A stretch of DNA of 64,000 nt from Phycisphaerales bacterium PN19_bin_20 (GTDB taxonomy: Bacteria; Planctomycetota; Phycisphaerae; Phycisphaerales; UBA1924), in contig JAJOLK010000014.1 in the NCBI GenBank assembly GCA_021173225.1, positions 1 through 64,000 on the forward strand, written 5' to 3'. The number at the start of each line of letters is the position of its first letter. Position 1 is the first letter of the stretch. Positions 36,596 to 47,087 of the stretch are shown in pieces. Both the position numbers and the translations under genes were made by a program. Below the pieces are notes generated by a model. That model worked only from the letters and a program-made list of their open reading frames with translations. It made no database searches and was not told the DNA's origin.

Positions 36596-37696
36596 ATGAG
36601 CGCAACAACCCTGACGAAGGCGGCGTGGTGCCTGGCCACTTTCCTGCTGGTGACGCTGGCGTCAACGCTGGTGATGGGAGGTTGCGCGGGCGGTGGTGGT
36701 GGAGCTGGTACTGGTGTGGGGTCGGGCGCGGGGTCGGGGTCGGGCGTTGGTGGCGTGCGGCGCGATGGTGCCGCGCTGTGGGCGGTGGCGATTCACGGCG
36801 GGGCGGGGACGCTGGACCGCGGCGCGCCGGCAGAGCAGATTAAGGCGTACCGCGCCGCGCTGGAGGGTGCGCTGGCAGAGGCGACGGCGCGGCTTGAGCG
36901 CGGCGAGGCGGCGGTTGATGTCGCGCAGGCGGTGGTGATGAGACTGGAGGATGACGCGAAGTTCAACGCGGGCGTTGGTGCTGCGTTTACGGCCGAGGGC
37001 GGGCACGAGCTTGACGCGTCGATCATGGAGGGCCACACGCTGCGGTGCGGGGCGGTGGCGGGGGTGACGACGGTGAGGAGCCCGATCGGTCTGGCGCGCC
37101 TGGTGATGGATCGGACGCGGCATGTGCTGCTGGCGGGGGCGGGGGCTGAGAGGTTTGCGGATGGGATGGGCGTGGCGCGGGTGCGCAATGCGCACTTTGA
37201 CACGCCGCGGCGACGCGAGATGTGGGAGCAGTGGAAGCGCGAGCAGGCGGGAGCAACTTCGGCGGCGATAATGGGCACTCCTGATGTCCGCTTCGGTACC
37301 GTTGGCTGCGTGGTACTGGACGTGCGCGGGCACCTGGCCAGCGCGACGAGCACCGGTGGCCTGACGGGCAAGCGCTGGGGGCGTGTGGGCGACTCGCCGG
37401 TGATTGGCGCGGGGACGTATGCCGACGCGCGGGTTGCGGTGAGCTGCACCGGCACGGGCGAGGAGTTCATCCGTCACGGGGTGGCGCGGGCGCTGGCCTC
37501 GCGCGTTGAGCTTGCGGGCGAGAGCGTAGATGAAGCGGCGCGGCATCTTGTGTTCAAGGTGCTCAAGCCCGACGACGGCGGGTTGATCGCGGTGGACGCG
37601 GGCGGGAGCATCAGCACGCCGTACAACAGCGAGGGGATGTACCGCGCGGGGGCGAGTAGCAGGGGCGTGCGGTTTGTGAGCATTTGGCAGGAGTGA
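36596..37696 (+). CDS. Lipoprotein isoaspartyl peptidase/L-asparaginase (Ntn hydrolase)
   Basis: About 366 residues from ATG 36596. Signal peptide and lipobox end in LVMGGC. The Ntn-hydrolase chain follows: WAVAIHGGAGTLDRG, FNAGVGAAFTAEGGHELDASIM, and the catalytic Thr (T235) in RFGTVGCVVLD, followed by ATSTGGLTGKRWGRVGDSPVIGAG. Such enzymes split themselves before the Thr and cleave beta-aspartyl dipeptides or asparagine. The next gene, a cyanophycinase, starts 5 bp after its stop, so the pair probably degrades cyanophycin. A Gly-rich linker follows the lipobox. Confidence 0.9.
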   Translation: MSATTLTKAAWCLATFLLVTLASTLVMGGCAGGGGGAGTGVGSGAGSGSGVGGVRRDGAALWAVAIHGGAGTLDRGAPAEQIKAYRAALEGALAEATARLERGEAAVDVAQAVVMRLEDDAKFNAGVGAAFTAEGGHELDASIMEGHTLRCGAVAGVTTVRSPIGLARLVMDRTRHVLLAGAGAERFADGMGVARVRNAHFDTPRRREMWEQWKREQAGATSAAIMGTPDVRFGTVGCVVLDVRGHLASATSTGGLTGKRWGRVGDSPVIGAGTYADARVAVSCTGTGEEFIRHGVARALASRVELAGESVDEAARHLVFKVLKPDDGGLIAVDAGGSISTPYNSEGMYRAGASSRGVRFVSIWQE

Positions 37697-37701
37697 GCGG
37701 C

Positions 37702-39063
37702 ATGAACATTGCATGGCGAAGGGTGCGTGGTGAAATCTTGGCTGTGGTGGCGAGCGCGCGGCTTGCTGCTGTGCGGCTTGCTGCTGTCCGGCTTGCTGCT
37801 GTAAGGCTTGCAGCCGTGATGGTGGGCGCGACGTTGGGGGTCGCACTCTTGGGCGCCTGCGCGCCCGGAGCGGGCGGTGGGCGCGTCGTGCTGATCGGCG
37901 GCGGGCTTGAGGACGACAATGCGGCGGTGCTCGGCACGTGCATATTGGCTGAGGGGACGGCGCGGGCGCTGGTGGTGCCGTGGGCGAGTGGGGATCAGGC
38001 CGGCGCGGGCGCGAGCACGAGCAGGCGGCTGCAATCGCACGCGCCGGGTGCGCGGGTGAGTGTGGCGGGCCCTGATTTACAGGGCGAAGCGGCCAATCAA
38101 TTGGCTGCCGAGCTGGCGCAGCTTGAGTCGGGCGATCTGGTGTACTTTACCGGCGGCGATCAGAAGCGGATCACGCAGCGGCTGCTGGCAGAGGATGGCG
38201 GCGGGAGAGGTGTGCTCGAGGCGCTGCGCGCGGCGCACGCGAAGCGCGGGGTAACCATCGGCGGGACCAGCGCCGGCGCGGCGTGCATGTCAAGCCCGAT
38301 GTTCTTGGGTGGGCAGAGCGATGCGGCGCTGGGCGTTGTGCGGGCCCGGACAGACCGCAACCCAGCGGCGGCGGATGACGATGATGAGCCGGTGGTGGTC
38401 GGGCCGCGGCTGGGCCCGGGCCTGGGGCTGGTGCAGGCACCGGGCGGGGTCATTGTTGACACGCACTTTCTTGAGCGCGGGCGGATCGGGCGGTTGATCG
38501 CGGCGCTTGAGGCCTCGGGCACGCGCTGGGGTGTGGGGCTCAATGAGAACCGCGCGGTGCTGTGGGAGGGCGCGGGAGCGGATGCGCTGATGACGGCCAT
38601 TGGAGATCAGGCCGCGGTGCTGGTGGATGCTTCGAGCGTGACGCGACGCGGGCTGTCGCGGTTTGGCGCGCGGGTGAGCGTGCTTAGTGATGGTGACACA
38701 TGGACGGCGGCGCGGGGCGTTGTGACCTCAGCGCCTGCGTGGGACGCGAGCACGGCCTTGGTGCTGGCACCGGCGGGGGCGGGGGCGGGGACGGGTTCAC
38801 GCGAGTCAGCAGATCGCGCGACGGGCGCGGGTGGCGCGGGTGCTCGTCGGCCTGCCGGTGGGCCATGGGCGCGCAACGGGCTGCGGAGACTGCTGGCGGA
38901 GCTCGCGGCCGAGCCACGCGCGACGCACGGCGTGCAGGGGACGCACTTTCGGCTGGTGGTTCGCGCTGACGAGCGGACGCGGTTTGCCGGCGATGCGGCG
39001 CGGCCCGGTTCGCTGCGGGTGATTGACGCGGTGATCGACATCGAGGCGACGGGCGAGCGCTGA
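37702..39063 (+). CDS. Lipoprotein cyanophycinase-like peptidase (S51)
   Basis: About 453 residues from ATG 37702, with a GGAG site at 37690-37693 inside the upstream gene's end. The signal peptide carries four RLAAV repeats and ends in the lipobox ALLGAC. S51 marks: VVLIGGGLEDDNAAV, LVYFTGGDQKRITQ, and nucleophile Ser190 in GGTSAGAACMS. The family (CphB) cleaves cyanophycin to beta-Asp-Arg. It is longer than cytoplasmic CphB (about 275) by the leader and a Gly/Ala/Arg-rich insertion near residues 355-390. It pairs with the upstream isoaspartyl peptidase. Confidence 0.87.
   Translation: MNIAWRRVRGEILAVVASARLAAVRLAAVRLAAVRLAAVMVGATLGVALLGACAPGAGGGRVVLIGGGLEDDNAAVLGTCILAEGTARALVVPWASGDQAGAGASTSRRLQSHAPGARVSVAGPDLQGEAANQLAAELAQLESGDLVYFTGGDQKRITQRLLAEDGGGRGVLEALRAAHAKRGVTIGGTSAGAACMSSPMFLGGQSDAALGVVRARTDRNPAAADDDDEPVVVGPRLGPGLGLVQAPGGVIVDTHFLERGRIGRLIAALEASGTRWGVGLNENRAVLWEGAGADALMTAIGDQAAVLVDASSVTRRGLSRFGARVSVLSDGDTWTAARGVVTSAPAWDASTALVLAPAGAGAGTGSRESADRATGAGGAGARRPAGGPWARNGLRRLLAELAAEPRATHGVQGTHFRLVVRADERTRFAGDAARPGSLRVIDAVIDIEATGER
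37759..37818 (+). repeat. 15-bp in-frame tandem repeat in the cyanophycinase signal peptide
   Basis: Four copies of CGGCTTGCTGCTGTG type, encoding RLAAV each time, placed before the hydrophobic core of the signal peptide. Confidence 0.9.
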
Positions 39064-39110
39064 CGCGGACCCGGCGAAGGTGTGTGGAACCCGGCGGGTG
39101 CGCGCAACGG

Positions 39111-40238
39111 TCAGCGGCCGGTGGCCTCGCGCAGTTTGGCGTCGGTCTGCTCTGTGCCCTCGGGGTCGGGGGCGGTGTCGTCACGCAGGGTGTGTTCAAT
39201 GAACGCGGCGATCGGTGCCTGATAGCTGGGGAAATCAAGGAAGGCGCCGACGTGCTCGCCGCCGGGCAGCAGCAGGATCTGGGCGCGCCCGCCGACGGCC
39301 CAGTTACTTTTGGCGAGCTGGTCGCTGTGCCAGGCGGGGATGATGCTGTCGTTGCGGGCGTGCACGAGCAGCAGCGGGGTGCGGCGGAGCTGCGCGGCGT
39401 GCGCGGTGGGGTTCAGTGCGTCTACGCCGCCGACCAGGAAGCCCAGCGGCGCGAGCACCGGGCCCAGGTTGTTGCTTACGGCGATGCGCCAGTTGCTGAA
39501 GGGTGCCATCGCGACTACGGCGCTGACGGGCCGGCCTTGCCGCTCAGCGCGGGCGGCGACGGCGAGGGCCATCGCCCCGCCCATGCTGTGCCCAGCGACC
39601 ACGATGCGGCTTGGGTCAACGTCAGGGCGTGAGCGTAGATAGTCAAGCGCGGCGGAGGCGTCTTCGATGATGCCCTGGATGGTCGAGGCGTTGTTGCGGT
39701 CACTGGCACCGAAGCCGCGGTAGTCGAACTGAAAGACGCGATAGCCGGCGGCGCGGTAGAGGCGTGCCATGGGTGAGGCGTTGTTATCGAACACGCCGTG
39801 GCAGAAGAGCACGACCGCGCGGTCGGGGCCTTTGGTTAAGCGAGCGCGGTTGCGAAGCGCGCGGTCGAGAAGATCGGGGTTGATCGACTCAACCGGGTAC
39901 ATGCGGCCTTCAAGCATGACGCGCGGCGCGCCGGAGGCGACGGCCGCGGGCGGGGCGACGAGTGTCGAGTCCGGGTTGGCGTCGGCCTCGCGCGATGGCG
40001 TGATGGGGCCGCCGGCGAAGCGGACGACTTCGACACCCTGCGGCGTAGTCAGCGGCGGGCCCTTGACGGGGATGAAACGCGCAGCGAGGCAGCCGGGCAG
40101 AACGACCGCGGCCAGAACAAGGGCGGTGAGCACGAGCGGGGCGAGCCGCGGACGAAGCGGCCCAGCGCTCGGCGCGGGATCGCGGTGAGGGCAGTGGCGC
40201 GGGCAGGAGGGTTGCTGTGCGGCGGGCGAGTTAATCAC
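39111..40238 (-). CDS. Alpha/beta-hydrolase lipoprotein
   Basis: About 375 residues from GTG 40238, overlapping the AlkD-like stop by 4 bp. Lipobox AVVLPGC after a long leader. The hydrolase shows VVLFCHGVFDNN (oxyanion region), the nucleophile Ser in VAGHSMGGAMA, Asp in VHARNDSIIP and His in LLPGGEHVGAF. It acts on esters or amides outside the cytoplasm; substrate unknown. It may be co-transcribed with the AlkD-like gene. Confidence 0.85.
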   Translation of the reverse strand: MINSPAAQQPSCPRHCPHRDPAPSAGPLRPRLAPLVLTALVLAAVVLPGCLAARFIPVKGPPLTTPQGVEVVRFAGGPITPSREADANPDSTLVAPPAAVASGAPRVMLEGRMYPVESINPDLLDRALRNRARLTKGPDRAVVLFCHGVFDNNASPMARLYRAAGYRVFQFDYRGFGASDRNNASTIQGIIEDASAALDYLRSRPDVDPSRIVVAGHSMGGAMALAVAARAERQGRPVSAVVAMAPFSNWRIAVSNNLGPVLAPLGFLVGGVDALNPTAHAAQLRRTPLLLVHARNDSIIPAWHSDQLAKSNWAVGGRAQILLLPGGEHVGAFLDFPSYQAPIAAFIEHTLRDDTAPDPEGTEQTDAKLREATGR

Positions 40239-41170
40239 GCACGGGCCTTGAGCGCGTTGCGCCGTGGTTGGGCCGCCGGGGTCGCGGCGCGGTTGCCAGC
40301 GGTGGATTTGGGCTTGGAGGTAGGCTTGGGCTTCAAGGTGGGCTTGGTCAGTGTGCTGGGATTGATCTTGGCGCTGGGTTTGGTCTTGGCGCTGGGTTTG
40401 GGATTGTCGCTGGGCTTAGCTTTGGGCTTGGCTTTAGGCGAGGGGTCGCGCTTTACGCTGCGTCGCGAGCCGTGATCAGCACGGGGCGCGGTGCTCGGTT
40501 CGGTGTTGGGTTCGGTGCTCGATTCAGTGCTGGGATGTGAGCCGGGGCCGCGCAGTTCGATCATGATGTCAAGGCGGTCGCAGAGCTCGGCTACTTCGCG
40601 TGCGCAGACCGGTAGTTGCTGGCCGATGAAGACCAGCAGCGGGATCATGCCCTCGCGGACGGGCTCTTGCTCGTTGGCGAAGCGGTCCTCGACCTTGCGG
40701 AGCAGGGCGCGTGCGTCTTCAACATCAACGCGGCCTTCGAGCACCAGCCACGCCAGGCACTGCCAGCCCGCGCCGCGCTCGTGCTCGGCCCGAGAGGTCA
40801 GCCAGCGGTGGGCGCGTTCGACGGCGTGGGGCGAGCCGGCGGCGAAGCGTGTGAAGCGGACGAGCAGGTCGCCGTCGTTGCACTGTGCGCACCAGCGGTC
40901 AAGGTCGCTGGGGGCCATGGCCGTGGGGTCGGCGATGAGCAGCGCGAGCAAGCGGGGGGAGAGGGCCGTGGCGTCCCAGAGCTTCAGGGCGAGGGCGTGG
41001 TCAACGTTGATCTTGCGCGCGAGCTGATTGACGAGGCGGAGGGCGGCCTGCTCTGAGCCGGCCGCCGCGAGCGAGGCGACGATCGCGCCGGCGCCAGTCA
41101 CGCTGGTGGTCACGGGCTGAGCGGTGCGCGTGGTCTTGGGCGCGGCGGGGGCCTTGCGTGTCGGCGGCAT
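40235..41170 (-). CDS. AlkD-like DNA alkylation repair protein with a Lys/Pro tail
   Basis: About 311 residues from ATG 41170. The middle (residues 30-190) is a HEAT-like helical repeat of the AlkD family: HALALKLWDATALSPRLLAL, APSDLDRWCAQCNDGDLLVR and RAHRWLTSRAEHERGAGWQC. AlkD removes alkylated bases. The last 85 residues are a basic Lys/Pro/Ser repeat (units like KPSAKTKPSAK), likely disordered and DNA-binding. The family match is by eye and catalytic residues are not certain. Confidence 0.65.
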   Translation of the reverse strand: MPPTRKAPAAPKTTRTAQPVTTSVTGAGAIVASLAAAGSEQAALRLVNQLARKINVDHALALKLWDATALSPRLLALLIADPTAMAPSDLDRWCAQCNDGDLLVRFTRFAAGSPHAVERAHRWLTSRAEHERGAGWQCLAWLVLEGRVDVEDARALLRKVEDRFANEQEPVREGMIPLLVFIGQQLPVCAREVAELCDRLDIMIELRGPGSHPSTESSTEPNTEPSTAPRADHGSRRSVKRDPSPKAKPKAKPSDNPKPSAKTKPSAKINPSTLTKPTLKPKPTSKPKSTAGNRAATPAAQPRRNALKARA

Positions 41171-41238
41171 GGTGCACTCCCGGGCGGGTGGTTAGGGCTT
41201 GGGCTCACGCACGGACATAACAACTGTACGGCGGCGCG

Positions 41239-41787
41239 TTAGGCGAAGACCGACTTGAAGCTCAGGGCCCTTCGCATGTCGGCGATCTGCCCGGTGTGGA
41301 AGCCGTTGTGGAAGACCATCCGCGCAATCAGGGCCCAGAGCGGGAACTGGGCCTGGCCCCAGGGCACGACCTCGTCGAGGCGGGCGTCGGGGACGGCGGC
41401 GGCGGCGGCGCTCAGACGGTCGCAAGCGGAGCTAAAAATCTCGGTGCAGCGCTCGAGTTTGGGGAAGCGGTCGTGGCGTTTTTCGGGGCGGCTGCCGAAG
41501 ACGATCGCTTCGGTATCGAAGTAGCCCTTCTCGCGCGAGCCGCCGAAGCCGTCGGCGGTAATGAAGTCTTTGGTGGGCAGGGGCTGCGCGTCGAGCATGG
41601 CGGCGACGCGGTGGATCGTGAAGGCGAGGTGCCCAAGCTGCCAAGCGAGGTGGTTAGGCAGGTCGGGGGTCTGGCGGACGTGCGTGACGTCATTGAACCC
41701 GGCGAGGTAACGAACGACCAGGGCCTTATTGGTCTCGAGGATGGCCGCCAGAAGCTCGCCGCGGGTGGTGGGGCTGGTGGTCTGCAT
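41239..41787 (-). CDS. DinB-like protein (third of three)
   Basis: About 182 residues from ATG 41787 (MQTTSPTTRGELLAAILETN). His-rich helices HLAWQLGHLAFTIHR and MVFHNGFHTGQIADMRRAL fit the DinB metal site. It is possibly a thiol transferase of unknown substrate. A 183-nt longer start at 41970 runs into carB and is unlikely. Confidence 0.85.
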   Translation of the reverse strand: MQTTSPTTRGELLAAILETNKALVVRYLAGFNDVTHVRQTPDLPNHLAWQLGHLAFTIHRVAAMLDAQPLPTKDFITADGFGGSREKGYFDTEAIVFGSRPEKRHDRFPKLERCTEIFSSACDRLSAAAAAVPDARLDEVVPWGQAQFPLWALIARMVFHNGFHTGQIADMRRALSFKSVFA

Positions 41788-41869
41788 GAGCAGATGGTAA
41801 CAAGGCTCGGGGGCAAGCTGCGCGGCGTCTCGCGCCAGCTTGCGGCGATGGATCGATAGCGGCGCTCGC

Positions 41870-44800
41870 TCAGGTCTTAAGCGGCGCACCGCGCGCGACG
41901 GTGCGGACCTGCGGGACGGGCGTGGCGAGGTGCGGGTGATAGTCCTGCAGGGCCGCGACGCCCCAGTCACCAGCGCGGACGGCGGCGATTGCCTTGACGG
42001 TCGCGGCGGCGCCGGTCATGGTCGTGATCATCGGCACGCCCAGGCGCACCGCGGCGGCGCGGATGCGGCCCTCGTCGGTCTGCCAGCCCGTGCGCGTGGG
42101 GGTGTTGATGATGAGTTGGATTTGCCCGTTGCTCATAAGGTCAAGCACGTTGGGGCGCACGGCGTCGGCGATCTTGGGCAGCAGGAAGGTGCCGTAGCCC
42201 GCGTCGGCCAGGAACTTGCCGGTGCCCGGGCTGGTGTAGATGGCAAAGCCCATCTCCATGAGCTCGCGGACCATCGGGATGGCGGAGGGGCGGTCTTCAA
42301 CGCGGACCGATACGAAGACCGCGCCCTTGGTTGGCATGTTCATGCCCGCGCCCATCTGGGCCTTAGCGAAGGCCACGGCCAGGCTGCGGTCGATGCCCAT
42401 GACCTCGCCGGTGCTTCGCATCTCGGGGCCGAGGACGACGTCAACACCCGGGAACTTGGCGAAAGGGAAGACCGATTCTTTGACCGCAAAGAAACCCTGC
42501 GGGACCTGCTCGGTGGTGCCGAGCTCCGCCAGGCTTGCGCCCATCATGACCTTGGCGGCGACGCGGGCCCACGGGACGCCTGTGGCCTTGCCAACAAACG
42601 GCACGGTGCGGCTGGCGCGGGGGTTGACCTCCAGGATGTAGACCTTGGAGTTCTTGACCGCGAACTGGACGTTCATGAGCCCGCGGACGCGCAGGTGCCG
42701 CGCAAGCAGGCGACCGATGCGTTCGATCTCCTGTCGGGTCGCGTGGTCGAGGGCGTAGGGCGGGATGGTGCAGGCGCTGTCGCCGCTGTGGATGCCGGCC
42801 TGCTCGATGTGCTCCAGGACGCCGGCGACCAGCGCGGTGCGGGTGCCCTGGGCGGGGTCGTTGACGGCGCGCGAGGGGTCAAAGTCAGCGACGATGTCGC
42901 AGTCAACCTCGGTGGCGTCGCCCAAGAAGCGGTCGATGAGCACCGGGGCGTCGTCCATCTCGCTAATGCGCACGGCGCTGGTCATATAGCTGACCAGCGC
43001 GGCCTGGTCCGGGCATACCTCCATCCCGCGCCCGCCCAGCACGTAGCTGGGGCGGACCAGCACCGGGTAGCCGATGCTGCTGGCGATATCTACGGCCTGC
43101 TGCAGCGTCCGGGCCGTGCCGCTGGGCGGCTTGGCCAGGCCCAGCTCGGTCAGCAGCTCGTCGAAGCGTTTGCGGTCTTCGGCCAGGTCGATCGAGTCAA
43201 CACTTGTGCCGATGATCGGCGCGCCGGCGGCCTGCAGCCCGTGGGCGAGGTTCAGCGGCGTCTGCCCGCCGAACTGAACAACGCACCCGAGCACGCGGCC
43301 GGTGGTCCGCGCGGGGGCACCGTTGGCGGCGGGCACCAGCGGCGCAACGTTCAGGCGCTCGACCACGTTGAGCACGTCTTCGAGCGTCAGCGGCTCAAAG
43401 AACAGCAAGTCGCTGGTGTCGTAGTCGGTGCTGACAGTCTCGGGGTTCGAGTTAATCATCACGCTCTCGAGGCCCAGCTCTCGCGCGGCCATGGCGGCGT
43501 GCACGCAGCAGTAGTCAAACTCAATGCCCTGGCCGATACGGTTGGGCCCGCCGCCGAGGATGATGACCTTCTGCTTGTCGCTGAGGCGGACCTCGTCGTC
43601 ACGCTGCGGCACGCCGGCGACGGTGAACGGCGTCTCGTACGTGCTGTAGTAGTAGGGCGTAACGGCGGCGAACTCGGCCGCGCAGGTATCGACCAGCTTG
43701 TAGACCGGCTCGATGCCCAGGGCCTTGCGCCGCGCGCGGACCTGCAGGATCGTCGCGGGCTTGATGTCACCGAGGTAGACCATCGCGAGCTGCGCATCGC
43801 TGTAGCCCAGGCTCTTGGCCTTGGCGAAGACCTCGGCGGGGACACCATCGAGGGTGGCGTACGAGAGCAGCACGTCCTCAAAGCTCACAAGGCGCTGGAT
43901 CTGGTCGAGGAAGAAGCGGTCGATGCGCGTGAGGGTGTAAACCTCTTCAACGCTCATGCCCGACTTGAAGGCGTAGCGCACGTAGTAGAGGCGGCCCTGG
44001 CTGGGTACCGCCAGCTTGCGGCGGAGCTTGTCGGGGGCGATGGGCCACTCGATCTTCTGCCCGTCGGCCGTGCGCTGCTCGGCGCCGGCGCGCTGGGCGG
44101 CGAGCCACTTGTCGTTGCGGTCAAGCCCCAGGCCGAAGCGCTTGACCTCCATGCTGCGGATGGCCTTTTGCAGGCTCTCTGCCAGCGTGCGCCCGATGGC
44201 CATGGCCTCGCCGACGCTCTTCATCTGCGTTGTGAGGGTCTCGTCGGCCTCGGGGAACTTCTCAAAGGTCCAGCGCGGGATCTTGATGACCACGTAGTCA
44301 ATCGCCGGCTCAAAGCAGGCGCTGGTGGTGCCGGTGATGTCGTTTCGCAGCTCATCTAGGCTGTACCCCACGGCGAGCTTGGCGGCGACCTTGGCGATGG
44401 GGAACCCGGTGGCCTTGCTGGCCAGGGCCGATGAACGCGACACGCGCGGGTTCATCTCGACTACGACCATCTCGAAGGGGATCGACCCATCGGGCCTTGG
44501 CAGCGGGCTGGGGTTGACGGCAAACTGCACGTTGCTGCCGCCGGTCTCAACGCCCACGGCCCGCATGATCGCCAGCGCCGCGTCGCGCATGGCCTGGTAC
44601 TCGCGGTCAGTAAGGGTCTGGATCGGCGCAACGGTGATCGAGTCGCCCGTGTGGACGCCCATGGGATCGAGGTTCTCAATCCCGCAGACGATGATGCAGT
44701 TGTCCTTCTTGTCGCGGACGACCTCGAGCTCAAACTCCTTCCACCCGATGACGCTCTGGTCAAGCTGGATCTGCCCGATCATGCTGGCCCGCAGCCCGCG

Positions 44801-45394
44801 CGTGACGATGTCGCGGAACTCATCAAGGTTGTAGGCGATGCCGCCACCGCTGCCGCCGAGTGTGAACGCGGGGCGGATGACCGCCGGCAGCCCGATGTGC
44901 TTGAGGAACTCCTCGGCCTCTTCGAGGGTCTTGACGGTCTTGGCCTTGGGCATCTTCAGGCCCAGGGCCTCGACGATGTCCTTGAACTCCTGGCGGTCCT
45001 CGGCGCGGTGGATGACCCGCCGGTCGGCCCCGATCATCTCGATACCGTGGGCCTGCAATACGCCGTCGTCCCACAGCTTGCACGCGCAGTTCAGGGCCGT
45101 CTGACCGCCCAAGGTCGGGAGCACGGCGTCAATCGGCTCGCCGATTTCCCTTTGCTTCTGGATGATCTTGGTGACCGCCTCGGCGGTGATCGGCTCGATG
45201 TATGTGCGGTCGGCCGTCTCAGGGTCGGTCATGATCGTCGCGGGGTTGGAGTTGACCAGCACCACGCGGTAGCCCTCGGCCCGCAGAGCGCGGCACGCCT
45301 GGGTGCCCGAGTAGTCAAACTCGCAGCCCTGCCCGATGACAATCGGGCCCGAGCCGATGATCAGGATTGTCTTGAGGTCGGTGCGCTTGGGCAT
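41870..45394 (-). CDS. carB: Carbamoyl-phosphate synthase large subunit
   Basis: About 1174 residues from ATG 45394 ([20 protein letters not shown]). It makes carbamoyl phosphate for arginine and pyrimidine synthesis. Two ATP-grasp halves are seen: [13 protein letters not shown] and, in the second, [12 protein letters not shown]; two start strands [11 protein letters not shown] and [16 protein letters not shown]; and a C-terminal allosteric domain. It is longer than the usual 1070-1080 through small insertions. carA is not adjacent. A 97-codon longer frame to 45685 is Arg/Gly-rich and should be ignored. Confidence 0.97.
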   Translation of the reverse strand: MPKRTDLKTILIIGSGPIVIGQGCEFDYSGTQACRALRAEGYRVVLVNSNPATIMTDPETADRTYIEPITAEAVTKIIQKQREIGEPIDAVLPTLGGQTALNCACKLWDDGVLQAHGIEMIGADRRVIHRAEDRQEFKDIVEALGLKMPKAKTVKTLEEAEEFLKHIGLPAVIRPAFTLGGSGGGIAYNLDEFRDIVTRGLRASMIGQIQLDQSVIGWKEFELEVVRDKKDNCIIVCGIENLDPMGVHTGDSITVAPIQTLTDREYQAMRDAALAIMRAVGVETGGSNVQFAVNPSPLPRPDGSIPFEMVVVEMNPRVSRSSALASKATGFPIAKVAAKLAVGYSLDELRNDITGTTSACFEPAIDYVVIKIPRWTFEKFPEADETLTTQMKSVGEAMAIGRTLAESLQKAIRSMEVKRFGLGLDRNDKWLAAQRAGAEQRTADGQKIEWPIAPDKLRRKLAVPSQGRLYYVRYAFKSGMSVEEVYTLTRIDRFFLDQIQRLVSFEDVLLSYATLDGVPAEVFAKAKSLGYSDAQLAMVYLGDIKPATILQVRARRKALGIEPVYKLVDTCAAEFAAVTPYYYSTYETPFTVAGVPQRDDEVRLSDKQKVIILGGGPNRIGQGIEFDYCCVHAAMAARELGLESVMINSNPETVSTDYDTSDLLFFEPLTLEDVLNVVERLNVAPLVPAANGAPARTTGRVLGCVVQFGGQTPLNLAHGLQAAGAPIIGTSVDSIDLAEDRKRFDELLTELGLAKPPSGTARTLQQAVDIASSIGYPVLVRPSYVLGGRGMEVCPDQAALVSYMTSAVRISEMDDAPVLIDRFLGDATEVDCDIVADFDPSRAVNDPAQGTRTALVAGVLEHIEQAGIHSGDSACTIPPYALDHATRQEIERIGRLLARHLRVRGLMNVQFAVKNSKVYILEVNPRASRTVPFVGKATGVPWARVAAKVMMGASLAELGTTEQVPQGFFAVKESVFPFAKFPGVDVVLGPEMRSTGEVMGIDRSLAVAFAKAQMGAGMNMPTKGAVFVSVRVEDRPSAIPMVRELMEMGFAIYTSPGTGKFLADAGYGTFLLPKIADAVRPNVLDLMSNGQIQLIINTPTRTGWQTDEGRIRAAAVRLGVPMITTMTGAAATVKAIAAVRAGDWGVAALQDYHPHLATPVPQVRTVARGAPLKT

Positions 45395-45561
45395 GAGGCG
45401 GGGCCCCTTCTTTGGCGCGGTTCGCTCGCGCCGGGCGGGTTCAATCGTGAGGTCTTCACGCCCTGCGCTGGGCGGGGCCGTGGTTTGCGGCGGCCCTGGT
45501 CCGGGCGCAAACTTGGCCAGCATAGCGCCCACTTGATGCCGATGGAAGCGCCGGGGCCAAC

Positions 45562-47007
45562 TCAGCGCGATTCCCAGCCTTTGGCGTCGGCGGCGGCCTG
45601 CGTGTCTTTGTCCAGCGTCCGCGCGCCGATGATCCAGAAGACCCCGGCCAGCAGCAACGCCAGCGCGACGAGTGCAAAGCCCCACTGCAAGCCCCGCGCC
45701 GGGCTCTCACCCAGCGAGACGCGCCAGTCACTGATGGCGCCGATGAGCACCGGGCTGATCGCGTCGCCCAGGGCGTGGATGACGAAGATGTTGAGCGCAA
45801 AGGCCGAGGAACGCACGAACGCGGGGACCACGTTGGCAATCGCGGTGTTGCTCGGCCCAGTGTTGAGGAAGACCAGCAGCACCGTGAGGGCGACAAAGAC
45901 CCACGCGAGCGGGAACGGCGCGATGAGCACGCCAAGGAACGCCGGGAAGGCCAGGAACATCGCGACCCCTGATGTGAGCAGATATGCCCCGGGGACGCGC
46001 GAGCGCAGGCGGTCGGCCAGCCAGCCGCCGGCGAGGGTCGCAAAGACGCCGCAGACCACGGTGATGCCGCCAAAGACCACGTTGATGTGCGCCAGCGCAT
46101 CATCATCTAGCGGTTGCCCCGGCGCGACCGTCCGGGCGTATACAAATCGCGGCATGAAGAACGCGATGCCGCCGATGGCGAAGGTCATCGCCGTCTGACC
46201 CGCGCAGTTCCAGACAAAGCTGCGCACGCGCAGCAGATGGCGGAAGTCGGCCTTCGTCAGCGCGCGCGGCTTGATGGGTGCGGTGCGCTCCCCCCCACTG
46301 CCCCCGCCAACACGCTCTGACGCGCCGCGGCGCGGCTCGCTCAAGAAGAAGCAGATCACGCCCAGCAGCAGCGCCGGCGGCAACAGCAGGTAGAAGGCCC
46401 ATTGCCAGCCCAGGGCCTTGCCGACGAGCCCGCCGTAGACGTAACCCAGCGCACTGCCCACAGGGATGGCCAGGTAAAAGACGGCCAGGGCCTTGCCGCG
46501 ATTCTTGACGTCGAAGAGATCAGAGATGAGCGTGGGGGCCGCGGGCCCGTAGGCAGACTCACTCACTCCCACGAGCATGCGCATCATGAACATCACGGTG
46601 AAGGCAGAGATGAGCCCGGCCCCGACCGGTGCAAGCATGGGCGCAAGCCCGGTGCCAAAGGAGGCGATCCCGCCGCCAATGACCCCGAGCCCGACGATCC
46701 ACCAGCGCTTCCAGCGGTCGGCCAAGATGCCGAAGGCGGGCGCCAGCAGCATGTAGGTGACGAGGAAGGCGAACATCAGCGAGCCCATCTTGGAGGCCGA
46801 GAGCGGGTCGTCTGGGGCCAGCACGTCGCGCGAGATGGGCTTTTCGAGCGCCGAGAGGACCGAGCGGTCGGCGTAGTTCAGCAGGTTCAGGCCCAGCAGC
46901 AGGCACAGCGCGATTGCTGGCGAGAGCACGCGGGCCCGCTTGCCCGCCGACGGCTGTGCCGCCTCTGGCGCGGGCGGCGTCGGGTCGGTCGTCGCAGGCG
47001 TGCTCAT
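45562..47007 (-). CDS. Major facilitator superfamily transporter (Spinster-like)
   Basis: About 481 residues from ATG 47007, with 12 hydrophobic segments. The first helix reads [20 protein letters not shown], typical of the Spinster/ACS-type MFS, followed by the loop motif [12 protein letters not shown] between helices 2 and 3. It probably moves a lipid, sugar or organic anion; the substrate is unknown. It is 167 bp upstream of carB on the same strand, with no shared function evident. Confidence 0.9.
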   Translation of the reverse strand: MSTPATTDPTPPAPEAAQPSAGKRARVLSPAIALCLLLGLNLLNYADRSVLSALEKPISRDVLAPDDPLSASKMGSLMFAFLVTYMLLAPAFGILADRWKRWWIVGLGVIGGGIASFGTGLAPMLAPVGAGLISAFTVMFMMRMLVGVSESAYGPAAPTLISDLFDVKNRGKALAVFYLAIPVGSALGYVYGGLVGKALGWQWAFYLLLPPALLLGVICFFLSEPRRGASERVGGGSGGERTAPIKPRALTKADFRHLLRVRSFVWNCAGQTAMTFAIGGIAFFMPRFVYARTVAPGQPLDDDALAHINVVFGGITVVCGVFATLAGGWLADRLRSRVPGAYLLTSGVAMFLAFPAFLGVLIAPFPLAWVFVALTVLLVFLNTGPSNTAIANVVPAFVRSSAFALNIFVIHALGDAISPVLIGAISDWRVSLGESPARGLQWGFALVALALLLAGVFWIIGARTLDKDTQAAADAKGWESR

Positions 47008-47087
47008 GGGTCCAAGGTAGCGTGTGATCGCGGCGGACGCAGACGGCCCGCGCCGCGTCACCGGGACCCCAACAATCCAGCACGCTG

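Noticed and set aside
41840-44359. 839-residue plus-strand frame opposite carB
   Set aside because: Asp/Gly/Val/Leu-rich antisense of an unmistakable carB; no start site or motif.
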